A stretch of 6,494 bases of DNA from Bacillota bacterium (GTDB lineage: Bacteria > Bacillota > Clostridia > Lachnospirales > Lachnospiraceae): the NCBI GenBank assembly GCA_023398855.1, contig JAEWRS010000184.1, positions 1 through 6,494 on the forward strand, read 5' to 3'. This document shows, in pieces, positions 1 through 6,027 of the stretch. The notes beneath the pieces are model-generated. The model was not told where the DNA came from and made no database searches. It worked only from the letters and a program-made list of their open reading frames with translations. The position numbers were made by a program, and so were the translations under genes. How positions within the stretch are numbered: the stretch's first letter is position 1; each line of letters begins with the position of its first letter.

Positions 1-2
1 AA

Positions 3-245
3 GAGGATAAAGATACGATTACCGTCACATTTGAAAACCATGGGGCAACTATCCCGCCCAATCAGCTATCCTCTATTTTTGATAAATTCAGCCGGTTAGA
101 CGATGCACGTAAATCAGATACCGGCGGTGCGGGCCTTGGATTGTCTATCGCAGACGAAATAATTCGTTTACATGGAGGTGAAATTTCTGCCCGAAGTGAA
201 AATAATATAATTACATTTACGGTATCCCTGCCTGTTTTGTCTTAG
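3..245 (+). CDS. Sensor histidine kinase, C-terminal end (5' truncated by window)
   Basis: This is the last 80 residues of a membrane sensor kinase whose upstream part lies outside the window. The visible part is the C-terminal half of the HATPase_c domain that binds ATP and phosphorylates the conserved His of the partner domain. The F-box reads IFDKFSRLDDAR at about residues 25-36, and the G2 box reads TGGAGLGLSIADEI at about 40-53, followed by LHGGEISARS. This combination, with FDKF.RLD and GGAGLGLSIA, is typical of VanS/OmpR-class kinases of Firmicutes, so the missing upstream gene is probably an OmpR-family response regulator. The frame runs open from base 3 to a TAG. The kinase lies 134 bp before an ABC exporter operon on the same strand, which suggests that it controls that exporter. 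The stimulus cannot be told because the sensor domain is not in the window. Confidence 0.93.
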   Translation, partial: EDKDTITVTFENHGATIPPNQLSSIFDKFSRLDDARKSDTGGAGLGLSIADEIIRLHGGEISARSENNIITFTVSLPVLS

Positions 246-280
246 GAAAATGTCAATTGGATATTAGGATTTTCTTAGGA
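240..280 (+). promoter_or_regulatory. Phased TTAGGA direct repeats, candidate response-regulator sites
   Basis: TCTTAGGA occurs at 240-247 and again at 273-280, with a near copy TATTAGGA at 262-269. The starts are 22 and 11 bp apart, so all three copies lie on the same face of the helix. The first copy overlaps the kinase stop codon. Tandem half-sites at about one-turn spacing, upstream of a promoter with a poor -35 box, are the usual layout for OmpR/VanR-family regulators. Binding by the partner of the adjacent kinase is inferred, not shown. Confidence 0.4.
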
Positions 281-307
281 ATTTATCCTGTTCATATTAA
301 AGTTTGG

Positions 308-347
308 AACGTCCTTGTTCAGTATAATAAAATGGAACAAGGACGTT
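308..347 (+). promoter_or_regulatory. Perfect 13-bp inverted repeat around a TATAAT -10 box (exporter promoter/operator)
   Basis: The arms AACGTCCTTGTTC (308-320) and GAACAAGGACGTT (335-347) are perfect complements separated by 14 bp. The spacer contains TATAAT at 323-328, and a start of transcription near 335 would fall in the second arm. The -35 region at 300-305 (AAGTTT) is poor, which fits a promoter needing an activator. A protein bound to the dyad would cover the -10 box and start site. The repeat is not followed by a run of T, so it is a poor intrinsic terminator. In read-through RNA from the kinase gene it could still fold into a 13-bp hairpin ahead of the ATPase ribosome binding site. 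Confidence 0.5.
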
Positions 348-379
348 TGTCATTGTAATTCAGAGCAAGGAGAAGTGAA

Positions 380-1267
380 ATGGAACTGACAATTACAAAC
401 CTTAAAAAGCAGTTCAAGGATAAAACCGCAGTTGATGATGTTTCTTTAAGCCTTACACCGGGTGTATGGGGATTGCTTGGAGCCAACGGTGCCGGTAAGA
501 CAACACTCATGCGTATGATTGCGGATATTTTGAATCCAACCAGTGGAAAAATTCTCTATGACGGTAAGGATATTCATACATTGGGAGAAGCATACCGGAA
601 TCTATTTGGCTTTTTACCACAGGACTTTGGTTTCTTTCAGGATTTTACAGTAAAAGATTATTTGGAGTATGTTGCTGCACTGAAAGATGTCCCGGCAAGA
701 GAAACGGGAAAAAAGATTGACAGTCTGCTTGACACGCTTACCCTTTCCAACGTAAAAAGCAAAAAAATCGTCAAGCTGTCTGGTGGAATGAAACGGAGGG
801 TAGGAATTGCACAGGCAATGTTGAATGATCCTGAAATCCTTATTATGGACGAACCGACGGCTGGCCTTGACCCGGGGGAACGGGTACGCTTCCGCAATGT
901 CATTTCGGAATTTGCACATGGCAGGATTGTACTCATTTCAACACACATTGTTTCAGATATTGAGTATATCTCTACTAAAAACGCGATTATGAAGGCTGGT
1001 AAGCTTCTTGATGTGGGAACAACGGACGAGCTGGTAAAACAAGTCATAGGGAAAGTCTGGACTTGCAAGGTTCCTGCTGACAAAATGCCCATGTATGAAA
1101 TGCAGCTGCGAATGATTAATCAGAGGAGTGAGGGTGATAATCAAGTATCTATACGCTATCTTGCAGAAGAAGCGAAAACAAACGATTCTGTAATGGTTCC
1201 TCCTCGCTTGGAGGATTTATATTTATGGTTGTTCCCGCAAGAGGAAACCAGTGAGGAGGGAAAATAA
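380..1267 (+). CDS. ABC-2 type exporter ATP-binding protein
   Basis: This is the cytoplasmic ATPase subunit of an ABC exporter, 295 residues long. All motifs needed for ATP hydrolysis are present: Walker A GANGAGKT (34-41), Q-loop Gln81 in FLPQDFG, signature LSGGMKRR (133-140), Walker B ILIMDEP with catalytic Glu158, D-loop AGLD (161-164) and switch His189 in ISTHI. The last 75 or so residues form the C-terminal extension common in drug, bacteriocin and lantibiotic exporters, ending with the LEDLYLWLF stretch typical of this group. AAGGAG at 367-372 lies 7 bp before the ATG. The stop is 3 bp from the permease start, so the two are translationally coupled. With the VanS-like kinase upstream, a role in efflux of, or resistance to, a peptide or cell-envelope agent is likely, but the substrate is not visible in the sequence. 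Confidence 0.95.
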   Translation: MELTITNLKKQFKDKTAVDDVSLSLTPGVWGLLGANGAGKTTLMRMIADILNPTSGKILYDGKDIHTLGEAYRNLFGFLPQDFGFFQDFTVKDYLEYVAALKDVPARETGKKIDSLLDTLTLSNVKSKKIVKLSGGMKRRVGIAQAMLNDPEILIMDEPTAGLDPGERVRFRNVISEFAHGRIVLISTHIVSDIEYISTKNAIMKAGKLLDVGTTDELVKQVIGKVWTCKVPADKMPMYEMQLRMINQRSEGDNQVSIRYLAEEAKTNDSVMVPPRLEDLYLWLFPQEETSEEGK

Positions 1268-1270
1268 TCT

Positions 1271-2515
1271 ATGCGTATTTATTTGCTTGAAGGAAAGCGT
1301 GTGCTTAAATCACGACGCACGATTGTTTTATTGTTAATTTCTCTGGTAATGTCCGCAGTCATGGCCTGGTTACCTGTTATGTTTGAGGACATAAATCAAT
1401 ACGATGACAATGGTAATAAGGTAGGGGAGTTAAATGGCCTGGATGCGATTGCTTATAAAAAGTCACTCCGCGTTGATAATAACGGAGAAGTTACCCCAGA
1501 AAAGCTCAAAGAAGATTTAACGATTTATCAAAACGCTGTTCAGCCATATGGAGAGGAAAGTATTTACAGTGGGGATTTTCCGACAGAAATTTACATGAAG
1601 AACGTATTTCCGGTAGAAGCAATCTTAGGAAGACTGCCCGAAGCATTTTCTGACCCCAAAACTGGTCAGGGAACAAGTTTGATGGAGATTTCTCCTGATA
1701 AATTAGAAGGTTTTTATGAGCAGACGGAACAGCACTTGACAGACATTATGCTGATGGAGCAAAATCAGCACCCCGCTGCACAGGAACAAGCACTGCAAAA
1801 ATATACAGAGGTGAAAACGCCATTTCAGTTTTATCCAGGATATTCAAGGGACGCCTTTGATTACATTGTACTTTTTATTTTTCTCCTTGTCATCTTATGT
1901 ACAGCAGCCGCCACACCCACATTTTCCAATGAATATCAAACGGGTTCGGACAGTATCTTGCGCTGCACAAAGCATGGACGCTCTAGATTGGCAATTGTAA
2001 AAATAGCGGCTGCCATGACCATTTTTGCCACAGCCTTTACCATATGTATTTCTCTTCATTTACTCATTTCAAATCTTGCCTTTGGAACGGAGTGTATGAG
2101 AACATCAATGCAAATGTTATTTTCCGTCATTAGTCTGCCTGCATTTAATTTAGGACAGCTTCAAGCTGCCTTAGCAATTGGAGGGCTTGTTTCCTTACTG
2201 GCAGCAATTAGCTTTACATTATTTTTATCAGCCAAATGTAAGGATTCCATTTCCGTTATCCTGATTGCTATTGTAATGTGTCTGCTCCCGGTATTCACCT
2301 ATTCAGCTGGAGCTGATTGGCTTACCTTTATCTTACCGTCAGGAGGCATTGGTATGCAGAACAGCCTGCTTTATCAACTGACGGGTTTTGCTTACCTGCA
2401 TATTGGTAAGATAAGCGTGTGGTCGCCTTACGTGATAATGGCAGCGGCGATAATAGAAATTCCTGTATTTTTGTTCCTTGCTGTACGCACTTACTGCAGA
2501 CATCAAGCTGTCTGA
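1271..2515 (+). CDS. ABC-2 type transporter permease with large extracytoplasmic domain
   Basis: This is the membrane partner of the preceding ATPase, 414 residues. A basic N-terminus (KRVLKSRR) leads into TM1 at about 17-35. A hydrophilic stretch of some 160 residues (36-195), rich in acidic residues and Gln, should lie outside the membrane. Further helices are seen at about 197-216, 245-270, 298-320, 326-345 and 386-406. Between TM2 and TM3, the segment NEYQTGSDSILRCTKHGRSR (220-239) matches the cytoplasmic E..tG....L..tk.gR pattern of ABC-2 permeases and probably contacts the ATPase. The start has GAGGAGGG at 1253-1260, inside the end of the ATPase gene. With six helices, a working transporter would need a dimer or a second permease, and no intact second permease follows. 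The long outer loop is the likely substrate-contact region (inference). Confidence 0.9.
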   Translation: MRIYLLEGKRVLKSRRTIVLLLISLVMSAVMAWLPVMFEDINQYDDNGNKVGELNGLDAIAYKKSLRVDNNGEVTPEKLKEDLTIYQNAVQPYGEESIYSGDFPTEIYMKNVFPVEAILGRLPEAFSDPKTGQGTSLMEISPDKLEGFYEQTEQHLTDIMLMEQNQHPAAQEQALQKYTEVKTPFQFYPGYSRDAFDYIVLFIFLLVILCTAAATPTFSNEYQTGSDSILRCTKHGRSRLAIVKIAAAMTIFATAFTICISLHLLISNLAFGTECMRTSMQMLFSVISLPAFNLGQLQAALAIGGLVSLLAAISFTLFLSAKCKDSISVILIAIVMCLLPVFTYSAGADWLTFILPSGGIGMQNSLLYQLTGFAYLHIGKISVWSPYVIMAAAIIEIPVFLFLAVRTYCRHQAV

Positions 2516-2532
2516 CTATTAACTACATGTAC

Positions 2533-2819
2533 TCGTTACAAAAGCTGCCCGGCAGTACCCCCATGAAAGAGCAAAGTGAATGGCTTCAACAGTTTTATAG
2601 GTTAAGATTAAATGGGGAGAATTTAGAAGAATAAGAAACAGACTGCAGGGTGGCTGTTGTATGAAATAATGAATATGACCGGTGTGATTACTAAAGATAT
2701 TACAGTGGATGTATCGATAGACTTTACTTCAAATCATAAACATGTTACAGTGAAAACACCGTCCACTTTTCTATGAATTACGGGGATCTGGCAATGGAAT
2801 AGAATATTCCGTTTACTAA
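2533..2819 (+). pseudogene. Possible decayed gene, three coding-like stretches in successive frames
   Basis: The 383 bp from 2516 to 2898 contain no intact gene with a ribosome binding site. Three short stretches look protein-like. The first, ending at 2634, includes PMKEQSEWLQQFYRLRLNG. The second, open from 2627 to 2776, includes AGWLLYEIMNMTGVITKDIT and, further on, SNHKHVTVKTPSTF. The third, ending at 2819, reads FYELRGSGNGIEYSVY. Each is shifted by +1 from the one before, as expected if one reading frame had suffered two frameshifts. The family is not recognised. It may be a lost third gene of the exporter operon or unrelated debris; chance open frames remain possible at this length. No terminator with a T-run was found after the permease. 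Confidence 0.25.
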
Positions 2820-2846
2820 TTCATCATGGTTAGTTCCAACAATAAA

Positions 2847-2867
2847 AGCTGTAACTTTACAACAGCT
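2847..2867. promoter_or_regulatory. Small dyad upstream of AraC/GyrI-like gene, candidate operator
   Basis: AGCTGT (2847-2852) and ACAGCT (2862-2867) are perfect 6-bp arms around 9 bp, with a second nested dyad GTAAcTTTAC at 2851-2860. The element lies 13 bp before the ribosome binding site of the AraC-type regulator gene. Its position suits autoregulation, or an RNA hairpin in the leader. No convincing -35/-10 pair could be assigned next to it. Confidence 0.3.
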
Positions 2868-2898
2868 ACTATCGCTTATCAAAGGAGGTACGATTATT

Positions 2899-3759
2899 GT
2901 GGAGTGGATTAATACAATCAATGATGCCATTGACTATATAGAACAGAATTTGACACTAAACCTTACGGTTGAAGATATATCCGCTCGTTATAACGTATCA
3001 CGCTTTCACTTCCAGAGAATTTTTGGTGCCATTACCGGTGTTACGATCAGTGAGTATATGAGAAACCGAAGGCTTTCTCTAGCAGCCGAAGAGCTTATGG
3101 CAAGTCATACAAAAGTGATAGATGTGGCTTATAAATATGGATATGAAACGCCGGAGAGCTTCACAAAAGCATTTCAAAGATTTCATGGAATTTCGCCCAT
3201 TCGGGTGAAGAAAGCAGGAGTCAGTTTAAAATCCTTTCAGCCTTTATCTATCAATCTTGAAAGAAAAGGTGGCACTCTCATAGACTATAGAATTCTTAAA
3301 AAAGATGGGTTTGATTTGTGTATCCTTTCTGAGGCATTCCACTTAGATAGCAGTGAAGCGGAGATCCCTGCATTCTGGGAGAAATACTTTAGTATGGGGC
3401 GTCATAATATTGTTCCTGCTGAAGTTGGATTATGTTCACAGATCAAGGCCAGTAACAATGAATTTGTTTACGGAATCGGCTGTAAGAATTCAAAATTAAA
3501 GGTTTGCCCGCCAGGTTTTGAGGTGTTTCCTGTTCCTGCGGCTACCTGGGCCATATTTCAATGCGTTGGTGCTATGCCAATGGAAATGCAAACTATGTGG
3601 AAGCGTATTTATATGGAGTGGTTACCACAGTCTGTTTATGATCTGATATATGATTTTGATATGGAATATTATAAACCGGGCAATATGCAATCCAAAGATT
3701 ATGTGAGTGAGATATGGCTGCCGGTAAAGAGTAAGTATGAAACAAACAGACACCTTTGA
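2899..3759 (+). CDS. AraC-family regulator with C-terminal GyrI/Rob-like ligand-binding domain
   Basis: This is a 286-residue transcription regulator with its DNA-binding domain first, the order seen in Rob and its relatives. The first helix-turn-helix is at about 22-42 (TVEDISARYNVSRFHFQRIF). The second is at about 72-104, including DVAYKYGYETPESFTKAFQR and the closing HGISPIRVKK, the diagnostic AraC-family end motif. Residues of about 125-278 fit the GyrI-like/AraC effector-binding fold: FEVFPVPAATWAIFQCVG (207-224), then MWKRIYMEWLPQS, and an EIWLPVK strand close to the end. Such domains bind small hydrophobic or cationic molecules. The start is GTG, chosen because AAAGGAGG at 2881-2888 sits 10 bp upstream and homologous N-termini begin with similar helices. 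It is followed after 59 bp by the transglutaminase-like gene, its probable operon partner or target. The ligand is unknown. Confidence 0.92.
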   Translation: MEWINTINDAIDYIEQNLTLNLTVEDISARYNVSRFHFQRIFGAITGVTISEYMRNRRLSLAAEELMASHTKVIDVAYKYGYETPESFTKAFQRFHGISPIRVKKAGVSLKSFQPLSINLERKGGTLIDYRILKKDGFDLCILSEAFHLDSSEAEIPAFWEKYFSMGRHNIVPAEVGLCSQIKASNNEFVYGIGCKNSKLKVCPPGFEVFPVPAATWAIFQCVGAMPMEMQTMWKRIYMEWLPQSVYDLIYDFDMEYYKPGNMQSKDYVSEIWLPVKSKYETNRHL

Positions 3760-3818
3760 GCAAAGAATGACAGGAAAATTATTTCAGGTTAAGGTATTCT
3801 TGCTTTGGAGGTGAAGGG

Positions 3819-4754
3819 ATGAACACAGAACTGAGAAAGCATTACCTGGAAACAGGTACTTATACCTATGCAGGTAATTACAAAGCGTATTATAAAGAAC
3901 TGCCGGATGATATAACACAGTTGGGCAATCTGATATGTAACCAGGTGATACATAGAAAAACCTTAAGTGATGGGAATTCCAATGCAAACCGAAACATGAT
4001 CTATGGGGATATGACGCGTTTTCCATGGTACAGAATGCGGTGTGAAGATGATATGTTTTTGACTTCTAATGCAATGACGGCTGAACTGTTCCGACTGGAT
4101 GAAAGAGGATTTACCTGGGATAGAAAGGTGGAAGATAAGATTGTTGTATGCTGCAGATACGTCTCGGTTCTAATGACTGCAATCCTGAAGGCGAAAGGAA
4201 TTCCTTGCAGGTCCCGTGCTGTTTTTGCACCGTATTTTGTAAAAGGTGAAAGCTGGGATCACTGGGTTAATCAGTATTGGGACGATGAGCTTATGCGTTG
4301 GGTTACATTTGATGCGGACGGCTTTTTTGATGAAAGCGTGATTGGATTTAACCAGTATGATATTCCTGAAAATAAATTTGACTGGCCTGCACAGGCATGG
4401 CTTGCTATCCGAAGCGGAAATATTGATGGCAGCCGTTTTATTTTTGCAGATGAAAAACGGACTAATTCATTGGAGGCGGTAATAAGATACCTGTTTTATG
4501 ATTTTCACGCAATCATGAATCATGAATTAACCTTTTCTTTTCAGCCTTGGTTTTTTGATAATAAATTCCAGCAATTAAGTTCCCAAGACCTTCTTGAAGT
4601 TGATGAATTAGCAAATCTGATGCTTGATGTGGATGCTAACTTTAAGGAACTGGAGATGTTATGGAACACAAAGAAAAAGTATAGAATTATCAGCAGTCCC
4701 CTTGTAGGTGATTGGGATAATGCGATCCATATGGAACATTTGTTGCAGGAGTGA
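3819..4754 (+). CDS. Transglutaminase-like superfamily protein, predicted cytosolic
   Basis: This protein has 311 residues and a papain-like transglutaminase core in the middle. The likely catalytic Cys is Cys112 in VVCCRYVSVLMTAILKAKGI, at the start of the core helix. His148 lies in SWDHWVNQYW and Asp165 in RWVTFDAD, giving the Cys-His-Asp order and spacing of the family. Many relatives have an Asp two residues after the Cys (CRD); here it is Tyr (CRY). A second Cys directly precedes the catalytic one. There is no signal peptide or membrane helix, so it should act in the cytoplasm. About 110 residues precede the core and about 140 follow it, the latter with no motif I recognise. Family members include proteases, amidases and cross-linkers, so the reaction cannot be named. 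GGAGG at 3807-3811, 7 bp before the ATG, supports the start. It probably shares a transcript with the upstream AraC-type gene. Confidence 0.85.
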   Translation: MNTELRKHYLETGTYTYAGNYKAYYKELPDDITQLGNLICNQVIHRKTLSDGNSNANRNMIYGDMTRFPWYRMRCEDDMFLTSNAMTAELFRLDERGFTWDRKVEDKIVVCCRYVSVLMTAILKAKGIPCRSRAVFAPYFVKGESWDHWVNQYWDDELMRWVTFDADGFFDESVIGFNQYDIPENKFDWPAQAWLAIRSGNIDGSRFIFADEKRTNSLEAVIRYLFYDFHAIMNHELTFSFQPWFFDNKFQQLSSQDLLEVDELANLMLDVDANFKELEMLWNTKKKYRIISSPLVGDWDNAIHMEHLLQE

Positions 4755-4770
4755 ATATGAAACCACCATT

Positions 4771-4815
4771 CAAAGCCGTCAGGATCTTCCCAGGTTCAGA
4801 CGGCTTTGTTTTTAT
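4771..4815 (+). terminator. Intrinsic terminator after the transglutaminase-like gene
   Basis: CAAAGCCGTC (4771-4780) pairs perfectly with GACGGCTTTG (4799-4808) to form a 10-bp stem over an 18-nt loop, which can itself pair GGA with TCC. The stem is followed by TTTTTATATTT at 4809-4819. It lies 16 bp after the transglutaminase stop and ends the + strand unit. Read on the - strand the stem is followed by GAATGGTGGTTT, a weak T-run, so it may also partly stop the convergent regulator gene. Confidence 0.85.
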
Positions 4816-4819
4816 ATTT

Positions 4820-5788
4820 CTATAAATTAAACGCCTTTCTGAATTCACTGGGTGTGATTCCGTGCACTTCGTGAAACGCAGCGGCAAATTTTGATGCATT
4901 TTTGTATCCGCACATCTCAGATATATTATGAATGCTCAAATGATCAGAGGAGAGAAGCTGCATGGCACGTTTCATTTTCTCCCTTCTGATATAATCGTAA
5001 AGGGAGACATGATAGGTGTTTTTAAAGCTAAGGCGTAATTTACTTTCACTCATATTCGCAATTTTAGTTAGCACCTCCATAGAAGGCGCCTCCAGAATGT
5101 TTTCATCCAATTTTTGCTTTACAGTATAGATTTTCTGTTCGTTCTCCCATGTGACATAATTTCGTCTGTCGCTTCTGCGCTCTGGAATAGAGGGATAGTT
5201 GCGTACAATAGAACCAAGAAGGTGAAAAACCATGCCCTCAAAGGCAAAGGGCGGCATATCCCCATTTCTGATTGCCCATCGGATTTGCTCAAAAATGAGC
5301 ATGATCCCTGGGGAATTCAAGTGCTCCTCTTCCCACAATTCCGCATCTGAAAGGCTGATTTTTGGTGCGCCATCTCTTGCTTCCAAAAAAGACTGTAAAA
5401 AGTCTTCATAAATAAGGACGCTGGTGAAGCAAGCGAGAACATCTTTGGGGAAGGTAAACTGAAATGGCTTCTGAGGGTTTACCACTTTATGATTGATTGG
5501 TGTAAATTTGATTGCCGGTTTGCCTTGCTGAGAATATATAACATCGCCACAATCAATGCAAAAAAGCCATAAACACGGTTTTTTTACGTCTATTTTGTGT
5601 ACAACTGTTTTATTGGGGGTAAACCACGCACTAGATACATAAAGGCCTTCCCATGGGCTGACCTCCACAATCCATCCGTTTGACCAATGAGGCGGAAAAT
5701 AATACCCGGAACCTGGTCCGTATGGGGTTGGCTGGAGGCCATATTTTTTTGCCATGGCACCCCAGGATGCCCCATCATATCCATTCAT
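4820..5788 (-). CDS. AraC-family regulator, PchR/YbtA-like, divergent from siderophore-binding protein gene
   Basis: This is a 322-residue transcription regulator with a C-terminal AraC DNA-binding domain. The first helix-turn-helix is at about 236-257 (MEVLTKIANMSESKLRLSFK), and the second at about 283-303 (LSIHNISEMCGYKNASKFAA), ending in HGITPSEFRKAF, the family closing motif. The N-terminal ~200 residues match the layout of PchR/YbtA-type sensors, which bind a ferri-siderophore and activate uptake genes; this assignment rests largely on the neighbour. Cysteines at 72, 77, 80 and 120 are notable. The reading frame stays open upstream to an ATG at 5866. I chose the ATG at 5788 because AAGGAGG lies 7 bp before it and because the promoter -10 box (5822-5827) falls inside the longer version. 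It is divergently transcribed from the lipoprotein gene and probably controls it from the shared intergenic region. Confidence 0.88.
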   Translation of the reverse strand: MNGYDGASWGAMAKKYGLQPTPYGPGSGYYFPPHWSNGWIVEVSPWEGLYVSSAWFTPNKTVVHKIDVKKPCLWLFCIDCGDVIYSQQGKPAIKFTPINHKVVNPQKPFQFTFPKDVLACFTSVLIYEDFLQSFLEARDGAPKISLSDAELWEEEHLNSPGIMLIFEQIRWAIRNGDMPPFAFEGMVFHLLGSIVRNYPSIPERRSDRRNYVTWENEQKIYTVKQKLDENILEAPSMEVLTKIANMSESKLRLSFKNTYHVSLYDYIRREKMKRAMQLLSSDHLSIHNISEMCGYKNASKFAAAFHEVHGITPSEFRKAFNL

Positions 5789-5795
5789 CTTATTG

Positions 5796-5802
5796 CCTCC
5801 TT
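5796..5802 (-). promoter_or_regulatory. Ribosome binding site that fixes the PchR-like regulator start
   Basis: On the - strand AAGGAGG lies 7 bp before the ATG at 5788. It is a near-perfect Shine-Dalgarno match, and no comparable site precedes the in-frame ATG at 5866. It supports the 322-residue form over a 348-residue one. Confidence 0.85.
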
Positions 5803-5821
5803 GTTTTGGCAGAATATAAAA

Positions 5822-5850
5822 AGTATACCCGAAAGAAGTGTTTTTTGCAA
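5822..5850 (-). promoter_or_regulatory. Promoter of the PchR-like regulator gene
   Basis: On the - strand TTGCAA (5845-5850) is followed after exactly 17 bp by TATACT (5822-5827), a good sigma-A type match. Transcription would start near 5815, giving a leader of about 27 nt that contains the AAGGAGG site. No repeat was seen directly over these boxes, so basal expression may be constitutive (inference). Confidence 0.75.
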
Positions 5851-5929
5851 TCCACAAGTAATCCATTTTGTTTTAATTATGCTCTAAAAGTAAGAGATAA
5901 AAAATGATTATTCATCTAAATCCCTTATA

Positions 5930-5992
5930 AATACGACGTTTTTCATATGCATATAGAATTTTGACTTCGTTTAATTAACCAATAGTCGTATT
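5930..5992. promoter_or_regulatory. Split 8-bp inverted repeat, candidate site for the PchR-like regulator
   Basis: AATACGAC (5930-5937) and its reverse complement GTCGTATT (5985-5992) are separated by 47 bp. The right arm overlaps the first bases of the -35 box of the lipoprotein gene, where AraC-type activators commonly bind. A shorter dyad, TCGT-N4-ACGA at 5986-5997, lies within the right arm. Between the arms are the palindromes ATATGCATAT (5945-5954) and TTAATTAA (5971-5978). Binding by the neighbouring regulator is inferred from position. Confidence 0.4.
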
Positions 5993-6019
5993 GACGATTT
6001 ATTTTTATTATGCTAGTAT
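5991..6019 (+). promoter_or_regulatory. Promoter of the siderophore-binding lipoprotein gene
   Basis: TTGACG (5991-5996) is followed after 17 bp by TAGTAT (6014-6019), with a TG at 6011-6012 making an extended -10. Transcription should begin near 6026, giving a leader of about 65 nt. The -35 is flanked by an inverted-repeat arm and the start site by an iron-box-like dyad, so both activation and repression are plausible here. Confidence 0.75.
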
Positions 6020-6027
6020 CTTGATGA

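Noticed and set aside
308..347. Inverted repeat as an intrinsic terminator of the kinase gene
   Set aside because: The second arm is followed by TGTCATTGTAATTC, not a T-run, and a TATAAT box lies in the loop, so an operator/promoter reading fits better.
614..1144. Long open frames on the - strand inside the ATPase gene
   Set aside because: They lie antisense to a gene with all ABC ATPase motifs, have no family features, and are shadows of its codon structure.
2550..2563. GC-rich CTGCC-C-GGCAG dyad as a terminator for the exporter operon
   Set aside because: A 1-nt loop cannot form a stable hairpin and no T-run follows.
2419..2634. A 71-residue + strand open frame starting inside the permease gene
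   Set aside because: It has no ribosome binding site and its first half is a shifted reading of permease sequence; only its end was kept, as part of the possible decayed gene.
5114..5350. A 78-residue + strand open frame within the PchR-like regulator
   Set aside because: It is antisense to a well-supported AraC-family gene and has no recognisable motif or ribosome binding site.
5680..5907. Small + strand open frames over the regulator N-terminus and promoter
   Set aside because: They overlap the regulator's coding start and its promoter, lack ribosome binding sites and show no protein-like composition.
5961..5995. TTGAC repeated 30 bp apart as an AraC-type direct repeat
   Set aside because: The 5-bp match does not extend beyond the core, and the second copy is simply the -35 box.
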